Assembly: GCF_017726655.1 (NCBI RefSeq)
Contig: NZ_CP072308.1
Span: forward strand, 248,001-312,000
Direction: 5' to 3'
From: Agrobacterium tumefaciens
GTDB lineage: Bacteria > Pseudomonadota > Alphaproteobacteria > Rhizobiales > Rhizobiaceae
Length of the DNA stretch: 64,000 nt
Part shown: in pieces, positions 38,433 through 45,377 of the stretch
Numbering within the stretch: the first letter of the stretch is position 1
Layout: each line of letters opens with the position of its first letter
Notes under the pieces: model-generated
The model's database searches: none
The model's input: only the letters and a program-made list of their open reading frames with translations
Told to the model about the DNA's origin: nothing
Program-made: the position numbers and the translations under genes

Positions 38433-39140
38433 TTATTTCTGTGCATAGTCGATTTTGTGGATCGAGACGACGTCGTCGCGCGGGTATTTGATTTCCATCG
38501 GGGGATTGAACTGGCATACGACCAGAAAGCTCGGCTCCCACCGCACAAACTCTTTGATGAAGCCGCGAGGAACGCCGTCCTCTTCGTTCGGTGCCAGCTG
38601 CACGATAACGTCATCGCCGCGCGCGATTGGCTTTGGCGGATTGGTCCATACCGTCTCGCCTGGCTTGTAACGCGGATACATGCTCTCGCCGTCTACATAA
38701 GATGCATATGCCTCGGCGACGCCCGCCAGGTGAGGCGGCCTCCATTCCCAGCCCATGATCTGCCCGTTGAACTCAAACTCACCGTCCGACCCTCCCTTCG
38801 ACCTGCCCAGAACAGGCACGTCACGCTCCCCGGACGGCGGTTTAGGAGCGGCAATAATACTACCGGTATTGATGACAGGGGCAGTAGCTTGGCGCAATGC
38901 GGGGATCATGCGCTCGGTCTTTTCCGACTCGGTCGTTGCCTCAGCCATAAGGTCGAGAAACTCCGATTCGCGCAGACCAAGAGACCCGGCGAGCTTCTGC
39001 CAGTTGCGCATCATAGATATCTTGCCCTTCTCCCAATCGGAGACGGTTGTCTGTTGCGCACCAAAAAGGTTGCCGAACGCCTTCTGCGTTAAGCCCATTT
39101 CCTTGCGCTTAGACCTTATGATGTCGCTCAACTTTGCCAT
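38433..39140 (-). CDS. CI/LexA-like prophage repressor with S24 self-cleavage domain
   Basis: 235 residues from ATG 39140; a GTG two codons earlier (39146) is possible, and no ribosome site is visible, so a leaderless message is conceivable. N-terminal HTH (KRKEMGLTQKAFGNLFGAQQTTVSDWEKGK). C-terminal peptidase S24: the serine is in VDGESMYPRYKPG and the lysine is probably in GFIKEFVRW. The operator pattern ACCGNTNNAACGGT occurs on both sides of the gene. It should maintain lysogeny and be inactivated in the SOS response. Confidence 0.88.
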   Translation of the reverse strand: MAKLSDIIRSKRKEMGLTQKAFGNLFGAQQTTVSDWEKGKISMMRNWQKLAGSLGLRESEFLDLMAEATTESEKTERMIPALRQATAPVINTGSIIAAPKPPSGERDVPVLGRSKGGSDGEFEFNGQIMGWEWRPPHLAGVAEAYASYVDGESMYPRYKPGETVWTNPPKPIARGDDVIVQLAPNEEDGVPRGFIKEFVRWEPSFLVVCQFNPPMEIKYPRDDVVSIHKIDYAQK

Positions 39141-39144
39141 GCGC

Positions 39145-39158
39145 ACCGGTATAACGGA
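39145..39158. promoter_or_regulatory. Operator copy at the repressor start codon
   Basis: ACCGGTATAACGGA, same 14-bp pattern as the sites at 38413 and 39199 with one deviation in the last arm. It overlaps the region just before the repressor ATG and suggests autoregulation. Confidence 0.55.
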
Positions 39159-39176
39159 AAAATATCGAAAAATAAA

Positions 39177-39216
39177 ACCGGTTTAGAGTTGACACTAAAC
39201 CGGTAAAACGGTAGAA
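39177..39216 (+). promoter_or_regulatory. Rightward early promoter (PR-like) with operators
   Basis: TTGACA (39188-39193), 17-bp spacer and TAGAAC (39211-39216). The spacer contains the operator ACCGGTAAAACGGT (39199-39212). A perfect inverted repeat ACCGGTTTAG (39177-39186) / CTAAACCGGT (39195-39204) frames the -35 element. This is the mirror of the leftward promoter. Confidence 0.75.
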
Positions 39217-39296
39217 CCAAAATCAACAGCGGCCACACAAGAAGCCGACAGGGCAAAAGACCCCAAGACGAACCTGCAGCATGAAAGGGAATGCGC

Positions 39297-39434
39297 ATGT
39301 TTAAGGATTGCGAAAGAAGACGATCGACGACCCAAGCGCTGATCGGCATGAGCGCCATGACGGCGAGAAGAAGATGGGAGCATGAAGCTCCCGGCCACAG
39401 AAGAAGATGGCGGCCGGTGACCGGGCCGCCGTAA
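39297..39434 (+). CDS. Possible small arginine-rich protein
   Basis: 45 residues from ATG 39297 (an in-frame ATG at 39291 exists). AAGGGA lies upstream. The product is very basic (10 Arg clustered as RRRS, RRRW, RRRW). It is the first open frame downstream of the rightward early promoter, the position of a Cro-like or antitermination gene, but no HTH is visible. Coding status is uncertain. Confidence 0.3.
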   Translation: MFKDCERRRSTTQALIGMSAMTARRRWEHEAPGHRRRWRPVTGPP

Positions 39435-39490
39435 ACGCCAGCGACCAACTGGCGATAACAAAACCAATAATGCCAGAAGGGGAGACGACT

Positions 39491-39613
39491 ATGAGAAAGA
39501 CCGCAACCAATGACTTCGAAAATTTAGCGCCGGTGGAGCATGAAGCTCTGCCGGCGTTGTCGTGCATGCAGCAAAAAACGAAAAGGGGCGTAATGAGCCG
39601 GCACCACCCGTAA
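39491..39613 (+). CDS. Possible small protein after the rightward early promoter
   Basis: 40 residues from ATG 39491, with AGGGGAGACGACT directly upstream, similar to the phage leader consensus. MRKTATNDFENLAPVEHEALPALSC..., no domain recognised. A strong ribosome site and position support translation; nothing indicates function. Confidence 0.4.
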   Translation: MRKTATNDFENLAPVEHEALPALSCMQQKTKRGVMSRHHP

Positions 39614-39711
39614 CTCCGCCCCTTCTCCGTACTAACACGCCGAGGAGACCTTCGCCGAAAGGCGGGATCAAAGCGCGTATTCCATATCCGCCACCACAGC
39701 GGACAGCCAAT

Positions 39712-39740
39712 CTCCTACACAAATTTGTAGGAATTGTCAA
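39712..39740 (-). promoter_or_regulatory. Leftward promoter candidate with ACAAATTTGT operator
   Basis: On the minus strand TTGACA (39740-39735), 17-bp spacer and TAGGAG (39717-39712). The palindrome ACAAATTTGT (39719-39728) is in the spacer. It points toward the CI-like repressor gene, as a PRE-type establishment promoter would, and its operator matches that of two rightward promoters (40388 and 50130). The -10 is weak. Confidence 0.4.
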
Positions 39741-39764
39741 GCGGCATCGCGGTCCGCCAACCTG

Positions 39765-40367
39765 CTACGCCGTAACCACCCGCTCCGAAAGGACGATGAC
39801 ATGAACAGCTTCCACGTTTTTCACCTCAAGCTGCGATCCGTCGTAGCGGCTAAGCTGAACAGCGCCATTGCTCATTCCTTCGAATCGCCCGATCCAGGCG
39901 AAGCCGCCCGAATGTGCCAGAACGTCGTCGCCAACGACGGGCCAGCGGGAAGGGTCAAGCCAAGCTTTCACGCCAACGTGGAAGACGGGCTCCATCACTT
40001 TCGTGTCGATGACGATAGCGTACCTGCCTTCGGGGATGCGCTTGCGGCCGTAGTTGATGGGCTCAAACTTGAACTTGCCAGCCTTGCGGTCGGAAATCTT
40101 GCCGTAGGTGCGGGCAACCGTAATAGGCGTGATGGAAGGGGAGGTTTCGGCCGCCTCGCGAGCCATCTCCGCCACATCTTCTTCGGACACACCGAGGAAG
40201 GTAGCTATGGCCGGGAACTGTCTAGGTCTCGGGATGACACCAGCCTTCCAGGTGCTGAAGGTCTGCTGAGGCACGCCTAACTCTTCGTAGACAGCGCGAT
40301 CCTGTACGGCTCTCCGCTTCTGCTCTTTCAGTATCGATTGCAGGAGGCGCGACTTAACTTCAGGCAT
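39765..40367 (-). CDS. Second prophage repressor: HTH plus degenerate S24-like domain
   Basis: 200 residues from ATG 40367 (AAGGTGG upstream). N-terminal HTH with EELGVPQQTFSTWKAGVIPRPRQFPAIATFLGV. The C-terminal domain resembles S24 (DTKVMEPVFHVGVKAWLDPSRWPVVGDDVL), but the position of the catalytic serine in the usual GDSMEP is occupied by Val, and no convincing lysine follows. It is probably a non-cleaving repressor or anti-repressor. It is divergent from the gene at 40471, with an ACAAATTTGT palindrome on the promoter between them. Confidence 0.8.
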   Translation of the reverse strand: MPEVKSRLLQSILKEQKRRAVQDRAVYEELGVPQQTFSTWKAGVIPRPRQFPAIATFLGVSEEDVAEMAREAAETSPSITPITVARTYGKISDRKAGKFKFEPINYGRKRIPEGRYAIVIDTKVMEPVFHVGVKAWLDPSRWPVVGDDVLAHSGGFAWIGRFEGMSNGAVQLSRYDGSQLEVKNVEAVHVIVLSERVVTA

Positions 40368-40387
40368 GCATCCACCTTGGTGAAATC

Positions 40388-40416
40388 TTGACAAATTTGT
40401 AAAAATAGTTTAGTTT
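40388..40416 (+). promoter_or_regulatory. Rightward promoter with ACAAATTTGT operator (copy 1)
   Basis: TTGACA (40388-40393), 17-bp spacer, TAGTTT (40411-40416); ACAAATTTGT (40391-40400) overlaps the -35. Nearly identical over about 35 bp to the promoter at 50130. It should drive the early rightward genes from 40471 and be repressed by the divergent second repressor. Confidence 0.7.
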
Positions 40417-40470
40417 CATAACCCTGCTGCTTTGTCAACCACAAGGCGGCCACCACCCAGAGGAGACGAC

Positions 40471-40815
40471 ATGACGCTTATCACCAGCACTATGCTGGCG
40501 GATATGCACGCGCGCCGTGAAAACGGTGAGAGCGTCGCAGATATCGCCGCCAGATACAACGTCAAGCCAATGGCAGCATACCAGAGGCTGCGGCGCACAT
40601 ACGGCCTGCAGAAGCAGCGGGCAATCATCCCAGCCAATGACAACAATCCCGACCGCACGACGCGCCTGGCGCCCCACAACGGCGGCTGCTCTACGCTTTC
40701 GGGCCTTATGCCAGTTTCGTTGCCGCGTGTTCTGACCGCGGCGAACGACAATGCTGACGATCTGGCAGCCGGGCAGGCGGTCAACGACTACGCTTTGCGT
40801 GGGGTGGCGGCATGA
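40471..40815 (+). CDS. Helix-turn-helix protein with ssrA-like C-terminus
   Basis: 114 residues from ATG 40471, behind a CACCAC...GAGGAGA leader. HTH at residues about 8-44 (MHARRENGESVADIAARYNVKPMAAYQRLRRTYGL). The C-terminal 60 residues are low-complexity with ANDN at 55-58 and 91-94. The last 25 residues run from AANDN to a terminal GVAA, recalling the tmRNA degradation tag. First gene behind the second repressor's promoter; possibly a short-lived regulator (Cro/CII-like role), which is inference. Confidence 0.7.
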   Translation: MTLITSTMLADMHARRENGESVADIAARYNVKPMAAYQRLRRTYGLQKQRAIIPANDNNPDRTTRLAPHNGGCSTLSGLMPVSLPRVLTAANDNADDLAAGQAVNDYALRGVAA

Positions 40816-41093
40816 CCTGCGATTGCGATTTCTTCAATTTCGGCGATCCGGTCCGCAACCGGCAAAATCCTCATCTCACCGGCGTCGTCATCGGCGATCG
40901 CAACTGGGGCAGCGAGTATCAGGTGCGCCTTGCCGATGGCGCCTCGACGATCTGGTGGCATGGCTTCGAGATCGAACACGATCCGGATGGCGAACCGCCG
41001 GCGAAAGAGGATGACGACACCAACGTCGTCAAGGTCGACTTCACACAACGGCGCGCGATGACCGCCGGGACAACAACGGAAGGAGCAGCGTGA
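40812..41093 (+). CDS. Hypothetical phage protein
   Basis: 93 residues; starts in an ATGA overlap with the previous stop. MTCDCDFFNFGDPVRNRQNPHLTG... with a small beta-rich core (VVIGDRNWGSEYQVRLADGASTIWWHGFEIEHD) that could be an SH3-like fold, and an acidic linker. It ends TEGAA. No function is recognised. Confidence 0.65.
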   Translation: MTCDCDFFNFGDPVRNRQNPHLTGVVIGDRNWGSEYQVRLADGASTIWWHGFEIEHDPDGEPPAKEDDDTNVVKVDFTQRRAMTAGTTTEGAA

Positions 41094-42238
41094 TGGGTGA
41101 GCAGAGATTTAAGGTTGGTGACTGGGTTCGCCGTGTGGAGCCAAGCGACTGGCCGGAGCAATACGGCGTGGTTGATGGTGTGTACAAGGTGCTGGAAGTG
41201 TCTAAACGTGGTCATGTCGTTGTGATCGCCGGTTCAACTGCGGCAATGCAGGGCGCATTCGAGCCATGGCACCCGCGCGTTGGCGAGCGGGTGCGCACCA
41301 TCAGCGGCGGTGATATTGAGTACATCGGTGTTGAAGGTGTCATTGAGACTGATGACGGCGCGACAGACCGGAACTTGAGGGTCAAGCTCGACAAGCCTAT
41401 AGAGAAATGGGGCGACACAAAGATCTGGCGCAGCGCGCGTCATCTCGAACCAGTCCTCACCACCACCGCACCAGAACAGCCCGCCACCCTCAAGATCGAG
41501 GCCGGTCGCTTCTATAAGACGCGAGATGGCCGGAAAGTCGGGCCGGCCTTTATTGTTGGCAGCTGCGCGGTATTCGGCGACCGCAGCAATTATGCCAGCG
41601 CGGTATGGGCAGACGATGGTCGCTCATCTCATCGAGGCGACAAGTTGAGCCTGAAAGACAACGACATCATCGCCGAATGGATCGACGAGCCAGTCGTCGC
41701 GAAGGCCAAGGCCAGCAACGACAACGCGCAGCCGAAGTTTAAGGTCGGTGATAGGGTGAAGTGCCTGAAGAGCTATCCAGGGCAGTTCACTGCCGGAAAG
41801 GAATATGTCGTCTCTGCCGATCACTTTGGCCGCAAATATGAGAGCGTGAAGGTCAAGCGCGATGATGCGGGATCAACCGAGAACGGCTGGCTACCTGAGT
41901 TCTTCGAGCTTGTAGCACCCACCACCACCATCGTCGCCCTCATCGAAAACGGCCAGCCAAAGCCGTCGTCGACGCCGCACGTTCACGCGTCCACCGGCGC
42001 GGCCGAGAAGGAAGCCAAGCGCCTAGCGGCAAAATACAAAGGCAAGCAGTTCGGCGTGTTTACGCTGACCACGACGCATGAAGAAGCCGCGCCGGTCTAT
42101 GACCACAAGTGGCAGAACATGGCGGCGCTGGGCCTTAAGATCGACGCGATCAAGGAGCTGCGCGCTGTGGCTGGCCTCACGTTGAAGGGCGCCAAAGACG
42201 CCGTCGAGGCGTGGATCGAATACGAGAACGCCGCCTAA
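41093..42238 (+). CDS. Phage protein: three SH3/KOW-like repeats plus ribosomal L7/L12 C-terminal-like domain
   Basis: 381 residues from ATG 41093 (AAGGAG upstream). Three similar beta-rich units begin KVGDWVRRVEPSDW, RVGERVRTISGGD and KVGDRVKCLKSY. They resemble KOW/SH3-like or Mib-Herc2-like folds. The last about 35 residues, LKIDAIKELRAVAGLTLKGAKDAVEAWIEYENAA, match the L7/L12 C-terminal pattern (K-I-x2-I-K-x-V-R-x3-G-L-x-L-K-x-A-K). Contains one SNDN. It might contact translation factors or the ribosome; inference only. Confidence 0.65.
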   Translation: MGEQRFKVGDWVRRVEPSDWPEQYGVVDGVYKVLEVSKRGHVVVIAGSTAAMQGAFEPWHPRVGERVRTISGGDIEYIGVEGVIETDDGATDRNLRVKLDKPIEKWGDTKIWRSARHLEPVLTTTAPEQPATLKIEAGRFYKTRDGRKVGPAFIVGSCAVFGDRSNYASAVWADDGRSSHRGDKLSLKDNDIIAEWIDEPVVAKAKASNDNAQPKFKVGDRVKCLKSYPGQFTAGKEYVVSADHFGRKYESVKVKRDDAGSTENGWLPEFFELVAPTTTIVALIENGQPKPSSTPHVHASTGAAEKEAKRLAAKYKGKQFGVFTLTTTHEEAAPVYDHKWQNMAALGLKIDAIKELRAVAGLTLKGAKDAVEAWIEYENAA

Positions 42239-42298
42239 CCAGCGCTAGCGGCTGGACACCAACCAGCCGCCCCTCACCACATCATTGAGGAGACTATT

Positions 42299-42499
42299 AT
42301 GAAGGATGCTTTCGCAATCCTCGGCGCGACACTGATCACGCTCGTGCCGCTCAGCGCTGTTGTCGCCGCGGTCGCCGCTTGGGTGACGCACGTCTATGTC
42401 TGTATTCAGGCAAGTGCGTGGATCCTGCTGGCCTTTGGCTGCGTCGTCGCACCTGTCGGCATCATCCACGGCGTCGGCGTATGGCTGGGGGCGTTTTGA
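42299..42499 (+). CDS. Two-helix small membrane protein
   Basis: 66 residues, almost entirely hydrophobic: segments about 6-27 and 35-62. CACCACATCATTGAGGAGAC precedes the start. Its stop overlaps the next ATG (TGATG), so the two are translated together. Role unknown; early phage membrane proteins are often exclusion or host-takeover factors. Confidence 0.6.
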   Translation: MKDAFAILGATLITLVPLSAVVAAVAAWVTHVYVCIQASAWILLAFGCVVAPVGIIHGVGVWLGAF

Positions 42500-42726
42500 T
42501 GACCTACCCCAAGTACACCGAATCCATCACGGCACCACCGCTCGACCACGTGCCGGTCACACCGACGCCGCGCAAATACGTAACGCGCGGCCTGAAACGC
42601 GGCGGCATCGCTGCACTCACCGCAGGAGCTGCCGTCGGCCTCATCATGCTGTTTCCGTTCGCGATCGTGGCACTCGCCGTCCTCGGCGCAATCTGGTGGC
42701 TGTTTTGCCGTCTGTTCGCGCGCTGA
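42499..42726 (+). CDS. Small membrane protein with basic N-terminus
   Basis: 75 residues from ATG 42499. Cytoplasmic N-terminal 35 residues (MTYPKYTESITAPPLDHVP...RKYVTRGLKRGG) and then one long or two short hydrophobic helices (IAALTAGAAVGLIMLFPFAIVALAVLGAIWWLF). A longer open frame upstream is a shadow. Function unknown. Confidence 0.55.
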   Translation: MTYPKYTESITAPPLDHVPVTPTPRKYVTRGLKRGGIAALTAGAAVGLIMLFPFAIVALAVLGAIWWLFCRLFAR

Positions 42727-42806
42727 TCGCTCACTGGCGCTGGCTCATTGTCTTTGCGGCCGCCGCCTACATCGCCGCCATCATTTTCACTGCACCACCA
42801 CATTGA
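42705..42806 (+). CDS. Possible 33-residue membrane peptide
   Basis: TTG 42705 in another frame, overlapping the end of the preceding gene, encodes MPSVRALIAHWRWLIVFAAAAYIAAIIFTAPPH, one transmembrane helix ending just before the ribosome site of the next gene. No strong ribosome site of its own. Coupled translation is possible, but coding status is weak. Confidence 0.25.
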   Translation: MPSVRALIAHWRWLIVFAAAAYIAAIIFTAPPH

Positions 42807-42815
42807 GGAGGCCTT

Positions 42816-43589
42816 ATGGCTATTTCACTTTCGTCCCTGAAGTCGACGAAGAGAGCGGACCCGCCTGTCATTCTGCTCTACGGCGTCGACGGTATCGGTA
42901 AAACCAGTCTTGCCGCCGAATTCCCTGACGCGCTCTACCTACCGACAGAAGGCGAGCGCACACCGTCCGACGTCGAGCTCGTCACGCCTGGCACCATCGA
43001 AAGCTTCGACGAACTGCTCGACGTCTTCGGCGAACTGCTCACTGAGGAGCACGACCGCAAGACCGTTATCCTCGACAGCCTCGACGGGCTGGAGCCGCTG
43101 GTCTGGGCAGCAACCTGCCGCCGGATCGGCGTGGCATCGATCGAGGAGGCCGGCTTCGGCAAAGGTTACGTCGAAGCTGACAGTGAATGGAATGAACTTA
43201 TGGCGGCGGTTTCTGCGCTCGCTCAGCGTGGCATCTGCGTTGTGATGCTGGCGCACCCTGAAATCGTGCGTTTCGACAGCCCTGTGACCGATCCGTACAG
43301 CCGCTACCAGCCGAAGCTGCACAAGCGTGCAAATGCCCTGGTTCGTGAGAAGTCCGACATCGTCGCATTCATGAACTACCGCATCTCCATCAAGGAGAAG
43401 GAAGTCGCGCGCCAGACGAGGGTCGCTCATGCTGAAGGCGGCAAGGAACGTCAGATCCATCTCGTCGAAGGCGCGGGCTTCAACGCCAAGAATCGGTACT
43501 CAATGCCCGACGCCGTCCCGTATCGAAAAGGGCAGGGCTATGCCGAACTGGCGAAGCACTTCCCGGCGCCCACGGGAGTGGCGGCGTGA
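42816..43589 (+). CDS. RecA-like ATPase, Sak4-type recombination protein
   Basis: 257 residues. Walker A is ILLYGVDGIGKTSLAAEFP (residues about 19-36), Walker B KTVILDSLDGLEP. AAA_24/Sak4 family: phage ATPases that work with single-strand-binding or annealing proteins in recombination. The preceding leader contains CACCACCACATTGAGGAGG. The immediate downstream DUF669 protein, sliding clamp and Cas4-like nuclease fit a recombination/replication module. It ends TGVAA. Confidence 0.85.
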   Translation: MAISLSSLKSTKRADPPVILLYGVDGIGKTSLAAEFPDALYLPTEGERTPSDVELVTPGTIESFDELLDVFGELLTEEHDRKTVILDSLDGLEPLVWAATCRRIGVASIEEAGFGKGYVEADSEWNELMAAVSALAQRGICVVMLAHPEIVRFDSPVTDPYSRYQPKLHKRANALVREKSDIVAFMNYRISIKEKEVARQTRVAHAEGGKERQIHLVEGAGFNAKNRYSMPDAVPYRKGQGYAELAKHFPAPTGVAA

Positions 43590-43747
43590 TGGGGTGGCCG
43601 CAGATTACATGGATCGCTCTTGCCGCCGCAGGCGTCGCGATCAGCGCAGCAAAGCACGGTGAAAGCCGCGGTCCGCACAGTTTTTGGCAAACATTGGTTG
43701 GCACGGGCATAGGGGCTGGCCTCCTCTGCGCGGGAGGCTTCTTTTGA
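43589..43747 (+). CDS. 52-residue two-helix membrane protein
   Basis: ATG 43589 overlaps the stop of the ATPase gene (TGATG). Two hydrophobic segments (residues about 4-20, 33-52) flank a short basic loop (KHGESRGPHS). Too short for usual gene callers. Function unknown. Confidence 0.5.
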   Translation: MGWPQITWIALAAAGVAISAAKHGESRGPHSFWQTLVGTGIGAGLLCAGGFF

Positions 43748-43749
43748 CC

Positions 43750-43899
43750 ATGTTCCGCGGCGAATCGTGGTTCGCGTGGCACCCCGTAAAGGCCCGCACC
43801 CGCTCCGGCCAACTCATTTGGGTTTGGCTCATTCATGTCTGGCGCGACCAGGCGTCGACGCAATTCGGTAGCGGGCCTTTCCGCTATTACCTCCGCTAA
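43750..43899 (+). CDS. Small hypothetical phage protein, Trp/Arg-rich
   Basis: 49 residues from ATG 43750, two bases after the preceding stop. MFRGESWFAWHPVKARTRSGQLIWVWLIHVWRD..., five tryptophans and many basic residues; similar short phage proteins appear in rhizobial phages. No function is recognised. Confidence 0.5.
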   Translation: MFRGESWFAWHPVKARTRSGQLIWVWLIHVWRDQASTQFGSGPFRYYLR

Positions 43900-43929
43900 C
43901 CACCACACCACACCACAAGGAGACTGCGC

Positions 43930-44487
43930 ATGGCAGGACTTGGTCAAAGATTTGATGCGACCGCACACGACACACAGCAGAACGACTATGCCGAACTTCC
44001 AAACGGCATTTACAAGCTCGAGATCGAGGCGAGTGACGTCGGCCCGACGAAGGCAGGCAACGGAACCATTCTCAAGACGACAATGGTCGTCATCGAGCCC
44101 GAAAGCCTCAAGGGCCGCAAGCTCTTCACGACCTACAATCTCGAAAACTCCAACCCGCAAGCCCAGGAGATCGGGCAGAAGCAGTTCGCCAGCCTTTGCC
44201 GCGCCGTTGGTGTTTCTGCGGTCGAGGACAGCGAAGAGCTTCACTTCCTGGCGTTCACTGCCAAGATCGGCCTTGGCAAGGCACAGAACGGCTACCAGGC
44301 GCGCGCCGAGATCAAGCGCTACTTCTTCGAAGATGAAGGAAACGTCCCGGCGCCTGCGATCGACGCCAACCAGCCCGCACCACAGCCACCCGCAGCCAAC
44401 GACAACCGCCGCACTGCCGCCACCAACGACAACAAGCCTGCCGCTGCGGCCGCTGGCACGACGCGTCGGCCCTGGGGAAGCAAGTAA
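43930..44487 (+). CDS. DUF669 protein (phage ssDNA-binding-like)
   Basis: 185 residues. The N-terminal 130 residues have the DUF669 pattern: YAELPNGIYKLEIEASDVGPTKAGNGTILKTTMVVIEPESLKGRKLFTTYNLENSNPQAQEIGQKQFASLCRAVG. These are found beside Sak4-type ATPases and probably act as SSB-like partners. The C-terminal 45 residues are an unstructured Ala/Pro tail with ANDN and TNDN, as in SSB tails that recruit partners. Leader CACCACACCACACCACAAGGAGA. Confidence 0.85.
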   Translation: MAGLGQRFDATAHDTQQNDYAELPNGIYKLEIEASDVGPTKAGNGTILKTTMVVIEPESLKGRKLFTTYNLENSNPQAQEIGQKQFASLCRAVGVSAVEDSEELHFLAFTAKIGLGKAQNGYQARAEIKRYFFEDEGNVPAPAIDANQPAPQPPAANDNRRTAATNDNKPAAAAAGTTRRPWGSK

Positions 44488-44549
44488 CCATCAACGCGGG
44501 CTGCCTCACCAGCGGCCCGCTACTTCACCACGTTTGAGGAGATTTGCGC

Positions 44550-45302
44550 ATGGGATGCGATATCCATTTCTATGTCGAAAAGAAAATCGGCGATCAGTGG
44601 GTCACTGCTGACGAATGGGAAGATGACAAATACGATGAGGGTCGCAAGACCGTCGACTATAAGAAGCAGTTTTACAGCGGCAGATCGTACAATCTGTTCG
44701 CCATACTTGCCGACGTCCGCAACGGTCGCGGATTTGCAGGGATGAAGACAGGAGAAGGGTTTAACCCGATCGCCGCTCCGCGCGGCGTGCCCGACGATTG
44801 CTGCTCTGAATATCGGCAGATGATGGAGGACTATGGTTGCGATGGGCACTCGCACTCGTATTTCACCCTCGCAGAGTTGCTGGCTTACGATTGGACGCAA
44901 GTCACGCAACAACAGGGATGGGTCAACCCAATTGAGTGGGCTCAGTGGCGCGACTACGGGAAGCCGAACGGATGGAGCAGCGGTATCGGCGGCGGCAACG
45001 TTCGCCATCTCAGCAACGAGGAATTCGAGGCAGCTTGGCAGAAGGTTCGCCAAGAACGAGGGTATCCTGAGCAGCGCTACGCCTCTGCGCACCTGAACCG
45101 TCACCAAGAAGATGCGGGCGATCTGAAGCGCTTAAGGGAGATTCTTGGCGGCTCGCCATACACGCTCGTGTCTTGGTCCGAACCGTATTTTGAGGCCATC
45201 AACAGCGAATTCTTCAGCCGCACCATCCCGCGCTTGCTGAAGGTCGCGCAGGAGGTCGGCGGCGCGGACAACGTGCGAGCCACATTCTTCTTCGACAACT
45301 AA
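44550..45302 (+). CDS. Hypothetical phage protein starting MGCDIHFYVE
   Basis: 250 residues from ATG 44550 (TGAGGAGA upstream). This N-terminus is a recurrent pattern in phage hypothetical proteins. Aromatic- and charge-rich, with no catalytic motif I can name. C-terminal part (EPYFEAINSEFFSRTIPRLLKVAQEVGGADNVRATFFFDN) looks globular. A hairpin (CCTGCCGC-TCACC-GCGGCAGG, 45311-45333) follows the stop without a T-run. Confidence 0.75.
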   Translation: MGCDIHFYVEKKIGDQWVTADEWEDDKYDEGRKTVDYKKQFYSGRSYNLFAILADVRNGRGFAGMKTGEGFNPIAAPRGVPDDCCSEYRQMMEDYGCDGHSHSYFTLAELLAYDWTQVTQQQGWVNPIEWAQWRDYGKPNGWSSGIGGGNVRHLSNEEFEAAWQKVRQERGYPEQRYASAHLNRHQEDAGDLKRLREILGGSPYTLVSWSEPYFEAINSEFFSRTIPRLLKVAQEVGGADNVRATFFFDN

Positions 45303-45377
45303 CACACCCAGCCTGCCGCTCACCGCGGCAGGCACCACCACACACCGCGGGCCAACCCGCGACCAGAGGAGATACCC

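Noticed and set aside
45311..45333. Hairpin after the 44550 gene as a terminator
   Set aside because: Perfect 8-bp stem but no T-run follows; the sliding-clamp gene just after it has no other visible promoter.
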